Shown here: positions 1 through 6,428 of the stretch, piece by piece | Numbering within the stretch: the stretch's first letter is position 1 | Layout: the number at the start of each line of letters is the position of its first letter | NCBI GenBank assembly: GCA_963743595.1 | Contig: CAVURW010000137.1 | Coordinates: forward strand, 1-6,725 | Length of the DNA stretch: 6,725 bases | Source of the DNA: CAVURW01 sp963743595 | GTDB lineage: Bacteria; Verrucomicrobiota; Verrucomicrobiia; Methylacidiphilales; UBA1321 | Direction of reading: 5' to 3' | Position numbers and translations under genes: made by a program | The notes under the pieces: generated by a model | What the model was told of the DNA's origin: nothing | Database searches by the model: none | What the model saw: only the letters and a program-made list of their open reading frames with translations

Positions 1-279
1 CATCGCAAGCCACTCTATGTGCGTGGTAAGGCCGAATTGACCGAGTTCTTCAAAACCCGAATTTTCACGCTCGCGGAAATCGAAAGCACAATCGATTTCT
101 GGGCCGAAAATGAGAAGCCAGAAGAGAGTGTTTTGATGATTGTTGAATCGCTCAAATTCAAGGGCATCGATGGTTCCAGTGCGTCGTGCCGGTTCTACGA
201 CAATTGGGTCATTCGCAATGGCCAGATCCACACACACTTCGCCGGAACTGTGCAGTTCCCGGATGGCACCTACTGCTAA
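1..279 (+). CDS. SnoaL/NTF2-like small protein, 5' partial
   Basis: The reading frame is open from base 1 and runs to a TAA at 277-279, giving 92 visible residues. The N-terminus lies outside the window. A GTG at 19 is in frame, but the residues before it (HRKPLY) read on smoothly, so it is probably internal. The C-terminal part has the look of a SnoaL-like/NTF2 cone: a G-K-x-E-L-x-E-F-F helix near the left edge, then beta strands ending in FYDNWVIRNGQIHTHFAGTV and a closing PDGT. In this fold the Trp and the 'NGQI' turn are typical of strands lining the pocket. Members bind small hydrophobic ligands or act as isomerases and cyclases, and the fold alone does not give a substrate. It lies 8 bases upstream of the DJ-1-like gene on the same strand, so co-transcription is likely. 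Family assignment is moderately sure; function is unknown. Confidence 0.6.
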   Translation, partial: HRKPLYVRGKAELTEFFKTRIFTLAEIESTIDFWAENEKPEESVLMIVESLKFKGIDGSSASCRFYDNWVIRNGQIHTHFAGTVQFPDGTYC

Positions 280-287
280 TCAAGCTT

Positions 288-854
288 ATGTCACTTAAAG
301 GAAAAAAGATCGCGATTTTGATGGAGTCGGACTTCTACGAGCCGGAGATATTCTATTATCAACACCGGTTCGCAGAAGAAGAAATGGATCTGCACTTCGT
401 TACGCGGCTCTGGGGTAATTCTTCCATTTCCTTTAAGGGACACGAGTACCACACTCCGTTTGAGGTCCGGGAAAGCTTTGAGGGATGGGACGACGAAAAG
501 CTGAATTCTTTTAGCGCGATCATCGTTCCGTCCGGAATGGTTTCAGACCGGCTACGTTACACGGACGATGTCACGAAAACGCCGCCAGCTACGGAGTTTC
601 TTCGCCGGGCATTTGCCAATAAGGACATCCTTAAAGGCATTATTTGCCACGGAATGTGGCTCGTGGCACCCGCTCCCGAGCTGGTCAGCGGACGCAAGGT
701 CGTCGTGCACAATAACCTGATCGGTGACGCAAAAGCGTACGGCGCGCTTTATCAAAATGAGGACGTGGTGGTGGATGGTGATTTTGTAACCGCTCGGTCG
801 GGCGGGCATTGTCATCAATTCGCGCGGACGATCCTTCAACTCCTGAACAAGTAA
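288..854 (+). CDS. DJ-1/PfpI family protein (class I glutamine amidotransferase-like fold)
   Basis: This is a 188-residue single-domain protein of normal family length. The nucleophile elbow is visible as GIICHGMWL, with Cys120 and His121. Glu20, in the EPEIFYYQHRF segment, aligns by pattern with the acidic residue that contacts the cysteine in PfpI and DJ-1. The N-terminal strand KKIAILMES and the C-terminal VVVDGDFVTARSG are also typical. Family members act as proteases, chaperones, glyoxalase/deglycase-like enzymes or redox sensors; the sequence does not decide between these. Two departures from PfpI are visible: PSGM replaces the usual PGG, and GGHCHQFA (residues 172-179) stands where a Pro-Asp pair is common, adding His174 and His176. 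The ATG at 288 was chosen because an upstream ATG at 186 would overlap the preceding gene by about 94 bases and add residues unlike the family. A Synechocystis icfG-cluster member (slr1854, from memory) may be the counterpart. Confidence 0.85.
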   Translation: MSLKGKKIAILMESDFYEPEIFYYQHRFAEEEMDLHFVTRLWGNSSISFKGHEYHTPFEVRESFEGWDDEKLNSFSAIIVPSGMVSDRLRYTDDVTKTPPATEFLRRAFANKDILKGIICHGMWLVAPAPELVSGRKVVVHNNLIGDAKAYGALYQNEDVVVDGDFVTARSGGHCHQFARTILQLLNK

Positions 855-861
855 ACGAATT

Positions 862-1290
862 ATGGCTACCCTCTTCTCACATATCGGTATCAGTGCGATT
901 GATCCAGTCGCCACGGAAAAGTTTTACACCAAATATTTTGGTTTCGTACGAACTCGGGTTATCCCGCTCGGCGATGAGCAAATCGTCTTCTTGAAATTGG
1001 ACAGTGTCTACCTGGAACTGTTTCTCGCTAAGGGAACTTCCCCGGAAGCACCGTTCACGAAGGGCGGCCCAGAATATCCCGGTATCCGGCACTTGGCGTT
1101 TCAGGTCGATGACGTGGACGCAAAACTTGCTGAGATTGGGTCTGCGGTCGAAATCACCCTGGGGCCGATGGCCTTCGACGACTTTATTCCTGGCTGGAAG
1201 ACGGTCTGGATCCGCGACCCGGATGGGCGCATTATCGAAATCAGCCAAGGCTACCAAGATCAAACCCCGCTCCCTGAACCCCTGAGTTAA
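862..1290 (+). CDS. VOC superfamily protein (glyoxalase/bleomycin resistance/dioxygenase fold)
   Basis: This 142-residue protein carries the two beta-alpha-beta-beta-beta modules of the vicinal oxygen chelate fold. Module 1 runs from about residue 3 to 56 and starts with FSHIGISAIDP. Module 2 runs from about 74 to 130 and starts with GIRHLAFQVDD. The four classical metal-ligand positions are all filled: His7, Glu52 (in YLELF), His77, and Glu126 (in GRIIEIS). The phrase DPDGRIIEI is the usual closing signature. This H/E/H/E set matches glyoxalase I and methylmalonyl-CoA epimerase-type enzymes, so a metal-dependent lyase, epimerase or isomerase is likely, but the substrate is not shown. The start lies 7 bases after the DJ-1-like stop codon, consistent with one transcript. 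Having DJ-1-like and VOC genes side by side could mean handling of reactive aldehydes such as methylglyoxal; that is inference only. Confidence 0.85.
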   Translation: MATLFSHIGISAIDPVATEKFYTKYFGFVRTRVIPLGDEQIVFLKLDSVYLELFLAKGTSPEAPFTKGGPEYPGIRHLAFQVDDVDAKLAEIGSAVEITLGPMAFDDFIPGWKTVWIRDPDGRIIEISQGYQDQTPLPEPLS

Positions 1291-1321
1291 CCGTCAGTCA
1301 ACCCCAACAAATAAGAACCGT

Positions 1322-3136
1322 ATGAACGAACTAAACTTCACCTTCATGGATACGATCGGCGGCTACGTGACCGCATTCGATCCCACCGCTGACACCTTTA
1401 CAATCAAGACCTCGGACGGTCGCGAGTACACCGTAAAACTCACAAACACGACCAACGCCCAAATGGTTCGGAACCTGGACGAACCGTACCAAGATTGCAC
1501 CGGAACGATCCGCACGATGTTGGTCCCCGGTCGTATGCTTCACGTCTATGGTGCCTATTTCCCGGAAGAGACAGTAAAGTTCGAGGCCAAGTCGATCATT
1601 TTCCAAGGTCGCACCGCCACCGACTATCGATTCGAAAAGCAGGGTTGGTGGATCGATCAGATCAACTCGCTCGGCAAGTGGCACATGAAAGCGCAGTTTG
1701 ATGGCGGTGAAGTCGATTACTCCAAATACCGCACGATGCTGTCGTTGGGTGGCGGCAAAGTGAACAGCCTACGCCAAGAGACCGATACAATCTCGCGTTT
1801 GGTCTACGGTCTCGCCTCCGCCTACATGCTAACAGGCGACGAGAATTACCTGAAAGCCGCTGAAGATGGGACGCTTTATCTGCGCCAACACATGCGTTTT
1901 GTGGATCGGGATGAAGACATCGTCTACTGGTATCACGGGATCGACGTGAAGCCTGATGGCACTGAGCAAAAGATTTTCGCCTCCGAATTTGGCGATGATT
2001 ATCAGGCGATTCCTGCTTACGAACAGATCTATGCGCTCGCGGGCCCGACTCAAACGTACCGGATTACCGGTGATCCAAAAATCATGGACGACGCTAACGC
2101 GACGATCCGCCTGTTCGAGAAATTCTTCCTGGATAAAGAAAAGGGCGGCTATTTCTCGCACCTCGACCCGATCACGCTCGATCCTCGAGCCGAATCGCTG
2201 GGCCAAAATCGCGCCAAGAAAAACTGGAACTCGGTGGGTGATCACGCCCCGGCGTACCTCATCAACCTGTGGCTCGGCTCCGGCGATCCGCATCATGCGA
2301 AGTTCCTCGAAGAGACCTTCGACACGATTGCCCAGTACTTCCCAGACTTCGGTTGCAGCCCGTTCGTCCAAGAAAAGTTCATGGAAGATTGGTCGCACGA
2401 TAAGACCTGGGGTTGGCAACAAAACCGCGGCGTTGTGGGCCACAATCTGAAGATCTCGTGGAACCTTATGCGCATGTACAGTTTGAAGCCGAAAGAGCGG
2501 TATCTGGAAGTGGCGCAAATGATCGCTCAAAAGATGCCCACTGCAGGTATGGACGCGCAGCGTGGCGGTTGGTACGACGTGGTCGAGCGCATCTTGGAGC
2601 CGAGCCAGAAATTCCACCGGTTCGTTTGGCACGATCGTAAAGCGTGGTGGCAACAGGAACAGGGCATTCTCGCCTACTGGATCTTAGCGGGTATCTTAAA
2701 GAACCCCGAGTACCTGCGCTACGCGCGTGAATCCTCCGCGTTCTATAACGCCTACTTCCTAGATCACGACGACGGTGCGGTTTACTTCAATGTGCTCGCA
2801 AATGGTCTCCCGTACTTGCTCGGAACCGAGCGGTACAAGGGCAGCCACTCCATGTGCAACTACCACACCTCCGAGCTCTGCTACCTGGCCGCAATCTACA
2901 CGAATTTGCTCGTGACAAAGCAACCGATGGACTTCTACTTCAAGCCCGTGGTGAACGGGTTTAAGGACGGAATCATCCGGGTGTCCCCGGACATTCTGCC
3001 ACCTGGCAGCATCATCATCACGAAGGTGGAAGCGGACGGCCTTCCCTACACCGATTTCGATGCGAAAGCGCTGACGGTGAAGGTTCCTGCTTCTGACAAG
3101 CGGATCAAGTTCAAGGTCACGATCTCTCCGGTATAA
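1322..3136 (+). CDS. AGE-family (N-acylglucosamine 2-epimerase-like) sugar enzyme with N-terminal beta-rich extension
   Basis: This 604-residue protein has three parts. Residues 1-100 are beta-rich and OB-like, with GGYVTAFDP and MLHVYGAYF strands. Residues 105-535 form an (alpha/alpha)6 barrel. Residues 536-604 form a second beta-rich tail. Typical AGE and cellobiose 2-epimerases are about 400 residues, so both ends are additions. Catalytic-site motifs of the family are present: His308 in GDHAPAYLINLW, His374 in VVGHNLKISWNL, the KAWWQQEQGILAYW helix (residues 440-453), and His515 in MCNYHTSELC. In cellobiose epimerases the equivalents of His374 and His515 are the acid/base pair. The residue three after His374 is Lys377, where a Glu is normal. 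So epimerase or isomerase chemistry on a sugar is plausible, but the substrate may differ. The gene lies 5 bases before a STAS gene and upstream of a debranching enzyme, matching slr1855 of the Synechocystis icfG cluster (from memory). No strong ribosome binding site is seen. Confidence 0.85.
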   Translation: MNELNFTFMDTIGGYVTAFDPTADTFTIKTSDGREYTVKLTNTTNAQMVRNLDEPYQDCTGTIRTMLVPGRMLHVYGAYFPEETVKFEAKSIIFQGRTATDYRFEKQGWWIDQINSLGKWHMKAQFDGGEVDYSKYRTMLSLGGGKVNSLRQETDTISRLVYGLASAYMLTGDENYLKAAEDGTLYLRQHMRFVDRDEDIVYWYHGIDVKPDGTEQKIFASEFGDDYQAIPAYEQIYALAGPTQTYRITGDPKIMDDANATIRLFEKFFLDKEKGGYFSHLDPITLDPRAESLGQNRAKKNWNSVGDHAPAYLINLWLGSGDPHHAKFLEETFDTIAQYFPDFGCSPFVQEKFMEDWSHDKTWGWQQNRGVVGHNLKISWNLMRMYSLKPKERYLEVAQMIAQKMPTAGMDAQRGGWYDVVERILEPSQKFHRFVWHDRKAWWQQEQGILAYWILAGILKNPEYLRYARESSAFYNAYFLDHDDGAVYFNVLANGLPYLLGTERYKGSHSMCNYHTSELCYLAAIYTNLLVTKQPMDFYFKPVVNGFKDGIIRVSPDILPPGSIIITKVEADGLPYTDFDAKALTVKVPASDKRIKFKVTISPV

Positions 3137-3141
3137 TCCAA

Positions 3142-3474
3142 ATGGAAATCACTAAGCAGACCGTGGATGGTGTGGTCGTCATTGCTCCGGATGGTCCTGT
3201 CGATGGGAAGACGGGACCTCAGTTGCAGGCGGTGGTGGATGAAGAATTGAAAGCAGGCTCCAAGCTTTTGATCGACTTCACCAAGGTGAATTACATGTCC
3301 AGCGCAGGGCTTCGCGTCCTGCTGCTGGCCTACCGACAAGCGACTGCGCAGAACTTAAAAATCGCGCTCGCTAACGTCTCGGAAGAACTGAAAAGCATCA
3401 TGTCAGTGACCGGCTTTCTCCCCTATTTCACGGTGTGTGCATCCGTGGAAGAAGGCGTGAAAAGTCTGAGCTAG
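3142..3474 (+). CDS. STAS-domain anti-sigma factor antagonist-like phosphoprotein (Slr1856-like)
   Basis: This is a 110-residue stand-alone STAS domain, the normal size for SpoIIAA/RsbV-type proteins. The fold is traceable: strand VVVIAPDGPVDGKTG (residues 11-25), strand KLLIDFTKVNYM, then the signature loop MSSAGLRVLL. Ser54 occupies the position of the phosphorylated serine of SpoIIAA (DSSGLGV there, SSAGLRV here). Known family members switch between a phosphorylated form that cannot bind and a free form that binds a kinase/anti-sigma factor or another partner. The gene starts 5 bases after the AGE-family stop codon and ends 9 bases before glgX, so expression with both is very likely. Its place between the epimerase-like and debranching genes matches Slr1856 of the Synechocystis icfG cluster, which as I recall is a substrate of the cluster's kinase. 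No sigma factor gene is present, so the final target is open. Confidence 0.92.
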   Translation: MEITKQTVDGVVVIAPDGPVDGKTGPQLQAVVDEELKAGSKLLIDFTKVNYMSSAGLRVLLLAYRQATAQNLKIALANVSEELKSIMSVTGFLPYFTVCASVEEGVKSLS

Positions 3475-3476
3475 GA
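3473..3476 (+). promoter_or_regulatory. Shine-Dalgarno site of glgX, overlapping the STAS stop codon
   Basis: AGGA begins inside the TAG stop codon (3472-3474) of the upstream STAS gene and lies 7 bases before the glgX ATG at 3484. This is a good spacing and supports that start. The overlap suggests the two genes are translated in close succession. Confidence 0.6.
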
Positions 3477-3483
3477 AAAAATC

Positions 3484-5604
3484 ATGGATAACCGCATCGA
3501 TTACTACCCGACCCATACCCATGAGGGGTTCAAGTTACGCCTTGGGAAACCATTACCGTTCGGTGCGCAACTGGTGCCGAATGGCATAAACTTCTCGGTG
3601 TTCTCGCGCTTCGCCACAGCCGCTACACTGGTGTTGTATCGCAAGGGTGAGCAAACCCCGATGGTCGAAATTCCGTTCCCGGACACGTTTCGGATCGGGA
3701 ATGTTTACTCGATGATTGTTTTCGATTTGGACATTGAAGAGATTGAGTACGGGTATCGCATGGATGGACCTTGGGACCCCAAAGCGGGGCATCGTTTCGA
3801 TAAAACCAAAGTGCTGCTCGATCCGAACGCAAAGCTCATCGGTGGTCGCGATGTTTGGCGGGCAACCCCGGATTGGAATAATCCCTTTCAACACCGCTCC
3901 CGAATCCCATTGGATGACTTCGATTGGGAAGATGATCGCCCTCTCGAAATTCCGACCGAAGACGTCATCGTTTACGAGATGCACGTTCGCGGGTTTACCA
4001 GCCACATTACTTCATGCGTGCAGCATCCGGGAACTTTTTCCGGCATCATCGAGAAGATTCCGTACTTAAAAGAGCTCGGCATCAATTGCGTGGAACTGAT
4101 GCCTGTCTATGAGTTCGATGAGTTTGAAAACAGTCGACAGAACGAGGAAACGGGCGAACTCCTGCTTAATTACTGGGGCTACAGCACAGTCGGTTTCTTC
4201 GCACCCAAGGCCGGCTATGCGGCGACTGGCAAGCACGGCATGCAGGTGGACGAGTTCAAGAACCTCGTCAAACAACTCCATAAAAACGGCATCGAAATCA
4301 TCCTGGACGTGGTGTTTAACCACACGGCGGAAGGCAATGAACGAGGGCATTACATCTCGTTCCGCGGTCTGGATAATCAGACGTACTACATGCTCACGCC
4401 GGAAGGCTACTACTACAATTTTAGTGGCTGCGGCAACACGTTGAATTGCAATAACCCGCTGGTTCGACAGACGATTATTGATTGCCTGCGCTATTGGGCC
4501 TCTGAGTATCACATCGACGGTTTTCGGTTCGACTTGGCAGCGATTTTAGGGCGCGATCCGTTCGGCGCTCCGATGTCGAATCCGCCGCTCTTGGAGTCAC
4601 TGGCTTTCGACCCCATTTTGGCGAAATGCAAGCTCATCGCGGAGGCTTGGGATGCGGGTGGTCTCTATCAAATCGGTTCGTTCCCGGCGTATGGTCGCTG
4701 GGCGGAATGGAACGGCAAGTACCGGGATTGCGTGCGCCGGTTCCTCAAGGGCGATACAGGCTTAACGGGAGAGTTGGCAGATCGCATTGCCGGTTCACCG
4801 GATCTTTATGGTGCCGCGCGGCGCGGTCCGACAGCCTCAATCAACTTCATCACCTGCCACGATGGTTTCACGTTAAACGACATGATGTCGTACAATGGCA
4901 AGCACAACGAAGCAAACGGCGAAAACAATCGGGACGGCAGCGACGATAATTTCAGTTGGAACTGCGGATGGGAAGGTCCGAGCACCGATCCGAATGTGAA
5001 CCAACTGCGGATGCGCCAAATGAAAAACGCGCTGACGCTGCTACTCGTTTCGCAGGGTGTGCCGATGATCCTGATGGGCGACGAGTTTGCGAATACACAG
5101 GGAGGCAACAACAACGCCTACTGTCACGATACGGAATTGAGCTGGCTTAACTGGGGCGATCTTCAGAAAAATCAGGAGCTGTTTCGATATTGCCAAAGAA
5201 TGATCGCTATCCGCCAATCGATCTCCACTCTGCGCAATCGTTTCCACTTTCAATACCGCGATTACGTCGGCAGCGGCATCCCCGACATCAGCTTTCACGG
5301 AATTGAGCTTTGGAAGCCCGATTTCTCACCGGCAAGTCGGGTGCTTTCGATTCTTTTATGCGGAAAACACGCCAAGGCGGGTGCGTTCCCGGGCCCAGAC
5401 ATTCAGATCTTTATTAACTCATACTGGGATGCCCTACCGTTCGCGGTCTTTCCAATTCACGAATCGAAGAAGTGGCAAGTTGTCGTGAATACCGGAGTTG
5501 CATCACCACACGATATCTGGTATCTCAACGAAGCACCGGTAATAGAAAATACCTCTAACTTTATTGTTGGGGGAAGGTCGATAGTCATCTTAGCATCCAA
5601 ATAA
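3484..5604 (+). CDS. glgX: Glycogen debranching enzyme, GlgX/TreX (isoamylase-type GH13)
   Basis: This 706-residue enzyme is close to the usual length for TreX/GlgX-type debranching enzymes. Such enzymes hydrolyse alpha-1,6 branch linkages in glycogen or phosphorylase limit dextrin in the cytoplasm. A CBM48-like N-terminal domain spans about residues 15-115 (GAQLVPNGINFSVFS, then YGYRMDGPWDP). The GH13 barrel follows, with DVVFNH (275-280), the nucleophile Asp350 in DGFRFD, the acid/base Glu387 in LIAEAWD, and Asp460 in FITCHDGFTL. All three catalytic carboxylates are present. YEMHVRGFT (164-172), NYWGYSTVGFFAP and HNEANGENNRDG (474-485) are hallmarks of the debranching subgroup. The C-terminal beta-sandwich domain spans about residues 600-706. 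The ATG at 3484 is supported by AGGA 7 bases upstream. It is flanked on both sides by STAS genes, as slr1857 is in Synechocystis. The last 100 or so bases look more AT-rich than the rest. Confidence 0.96.
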   Translation: MDNRIDYYPTHTHEGFKLRLGKPLPFGAQLVPNGINFSVFSRFATAATLVLYRKGEQTPMVEIPFPDTFRIGNVYSMIVFDLDIEEIEYGYRMDGPWDPKAGHRFDKTKVLLDPNAKLIGGRDVWRATPDWNNPFQHRSRIPLDDFDWEDDRPLEIPTEDVIVYEMHVRGFTSHITSCVQHPGTFSGIIEKIPYLKELGINCVELMPVYEFDEFENSRQNEETGELLLNYWGYSTVGFFAPKAGYAATGKHGMQVDEFKNLVKQLHKNGIEIILDVVFNHTAEGNERGHYISFRGLDNQTYYMLTPEGYYYNFSGCGNTLNCNNPLVRQTIIDCLRYWASEYHIDGFRFDLAAILGRDPFGAPMSNPPLLESLAFDPILAKCKLIAEAWDAGGLYQIGSFPAYGRWAEWNGKYRDCVRRFLKGDTGLTGELADRIAGSPDLYGAARRGPTASINFITCHDGFTLNDMMSYNGKHNEANGENNRDGSDDNFSWNCGWEGPSTDPNVNQLRMRQMKNALTLLLVSQGVPMILMGDEFANTQGGNNNAYCHDTELSWLNWGDLQKNQELFRYCQRMIAIRQSISTLRNRFHFQYRDYVGSGIPDISFHGIELWKPDFSPASRVLSILLCGKHAKAGAFPGPDIQIFINSYWDALPFAVFPIHESKKWQVVVNTGVASPHDIWYLNEAPVIENTSNFIVGGRSIVILASK

Positions 5605-5629
5605 ACACGTAACCTGAAGAGAAATAAAT

Positions 5630-5965
5630 ATGCCCCTTACTACTAGTCATAAAATTGAAAATCATATTGCCACAATCGTTCTCGCCGGAAGGCTTGACGG
5701 TGCTACATCACCACAATTTTTGGCGGAAGTCGAAAAAATCGCCGCAGAAAAGCCCAAGAAGCTCGTTTTGGATTTGAAAGATTTGGAATATATGGCGAGC
5801 GCTGGTCTCCGTATTCTGATCATGGCTAAGCAGAAATTGGGTGCTGCCGCTACCATCTATGCGGTTGCTCCTCAAGATATCGTTAAAGATGCCATCGAAA
5901 TCAGTGGATTCCATCAAGGCCTAACAATTCTTGATAAATACGACGCTGCCATTATCGAGAGCTAG
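5630..5965 (+). CDS. STAS-domain anti-sigma factor antagonist-like phosphoprotein (Slr1859-like)
   Basis: This is a 111-residue single STAS domain. ATIVLAGRLDGATSPQF (residues 14-30) is the classical first strand and GRLD turn. KLVLDLKDLEYMASAGLRIL (44-63) carries the signature loop, with Ser57 at the phosphoacceptor position. The C-terminal half, including the IEISGFHQGLTI segment, is normal. The protein resembles the first STAS protein in fold but differs widely in sequence, so it is a divergent paralogue rather than a recent copy. It starts 25 bases after glgX, with GAAGAG at 5616-5621 as a modest ribosome binding site, and is followed after 33 bases by the kinase gene. This placement matches Slr1859 of the icfG cluster, except that the phosphatase gene expected next is missing. 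Its base composition (about 45% GC in one sampled line) is lower than that of the genes upstream. Confidence 0.92.
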   Translation: MPLTTSHKIENHIATIVLAGRLDGATSPQFLAEVEKIAAEKPKKLVLDLKDLEYMASAGLRILIMAKQKLGAAATIYAVAPQDIVKDAIEISGFHQGLTILDKYDAAIIES

Positions 5966-5971
5966 ACCGCA

Positions 5972-5991
5972 TTCCCCGAAAACGTGGGGAA
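5972..5991 (+). promoter_or_regulatory. Possible hairpin masking the ribosome binding site of the kinase gene
   Basis: TTCCCC at 5972-5977 is the exact inverted complement of GGGGAA at 5986-5991, with an 8-base loop. The 3' arm contains the GGGGA that serves as Shine-Dalgarno site for the ATG at 5999. A six-pair stem with four GC pairs could lower translation of the kinase relative to the upstream STAS gene. The stem is short, and no folding energy was computed. It is not a terminator: no T-run follows. Confidence 0.35.
5986..5990 (+). promoter_or_regulatory. Shine-Dalgarno site of the kinase gene; decides its start
   Basis: GGGGA lies 8 bases upstream of the ATG at 5999, an ideal spacing. 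The alternative GTG at 5984, five codons earlier, has no purine-rich site at a proper distance and would place the Shine-Dalgarno site inside the coding region. The ATG is therefore preferred. Confidence 0.6.
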
Positions 5992-5998
5992 ACATTAT

Positions 5999-6427
5999 AT
6001 GGAGCAAATCACTCTACCTGGGGTCCTCGAATCTCTTGAGGGGATGGCTGAATTCCTTTCTGGAGCAGTGAAAGCAGCTGGACTCGAGAAACGGGCGGCG
6101 GGCCGACTACATCTCGCTGTGGATGAGATGGTTACAAATATCATCACCCATGGCTACCAAGAGAATGGACTGACGGGTGATGTCGTCATGAAACGAGAAA
6201 TTTCTCCGGAAGCTCTGACGATCATCACTGAAGATACCGCCCCACAATTTGATCCCAGGACGCTTGCCATTCCAGACAGTTTAAACAAACCCTTGGAAGA
6301 TCGAGAACCCGGTGGCGTCGGAGTTTACTTGATGCTAAAGAGCGTGAGTGAATACCGTTATGAATATAAAGACGGCAAAAACATCAGCACGTTTGTGATG
6401 AATCTTGCGGCTCCGATGGCTGGCTGA
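5999..6427 (+). CDS. RsbW/SpoIIAB-like HATPase serine-protein kinase (Slr1861-like)
   Basis: From the ATG at 5999 this is a 142-residue single GHKL ATPase domain, the usual size for SpoIIAB/RsbW-type kinases. The N-box is LHLAVDEMVTNIITHGY, with Glu43 (catalytic base position in SpoIIAB) and Asn47 (Mg-ATP ligand position). The G1 box is EDTAPQFDP, with Asp79. The G2 box is PGGVGVYLM, with glycines 105, 106 and 108. All ATP-site motifs look intact, so it is probably active. Known members phosphorylate STAS partners on the signature-loop serine, and some also bind and inhibit a sigma factor. The obvious substrates are the two STAS proteins upstream and the convergent one downstream. It matches Slr1861 of the Synechocystis icfG cluster in type and rough position. 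No sigma factor gene is seen here, so a role in an anti-sigma complex is not shown. Confidence 0.93.
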   Translation: MEQITLPGVLESLEGMAEFLSGAVKAAGLEKRAAGRLHLAVDEMVTNIITHGYQENGLTGDVVMKREISPEALTIITEDTAPQFDPRTLAIPDSLNKPLEDREPGGVGVYLMLKSVSEYRYEYKDGKNISTFVMNLAAPMAG

Positions 6428-6428
6428 G

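Noticed and set aside
186..287. Longer N-terminus for the DJ-1-like protein starting at the ATG at 186
   Set aside because: It would overlap the SnoaL-like gene by about 94 bases, and the extra 34 residues do not look like the family. The family strand KKIAILMES starts right after the ATG at 288.
1829..2653. Long open frame (274 codons) on the - strand
   Set aside because: It lies wholly inside the AGE-family gene, whose motifs are clear. The antisense translation has no recognisable motif and no ribosome binding site was evident.
4066..4512. Open frame of 148 codons on the - strand inside glgX
   Set aside because: It is a shadow of the conserved GH13 region and shows no family features.
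5530..5629. Possible promoter for the second STAS gene in the AT-rich end of glgX
   Set aside because: Some T-rich and A-rich hexamers occur, but I could not find a convincing -35/-10 pair at proper spacing, and the 25-base gap fits an operon.
5984..5998. GTG start at 5984 for the kinase
   Set aside because: No ribosome binding site lies upstream of it, while GGGGA sits 8 bases before the ATG at 5999.
5966..5998. Remnant of a phosphatase gene between the second STAS gene and the kinase
   Set aside because: Only 33 bases are present, with no readable PP2C motif, so this is an absence rather than a visible decayed gene.
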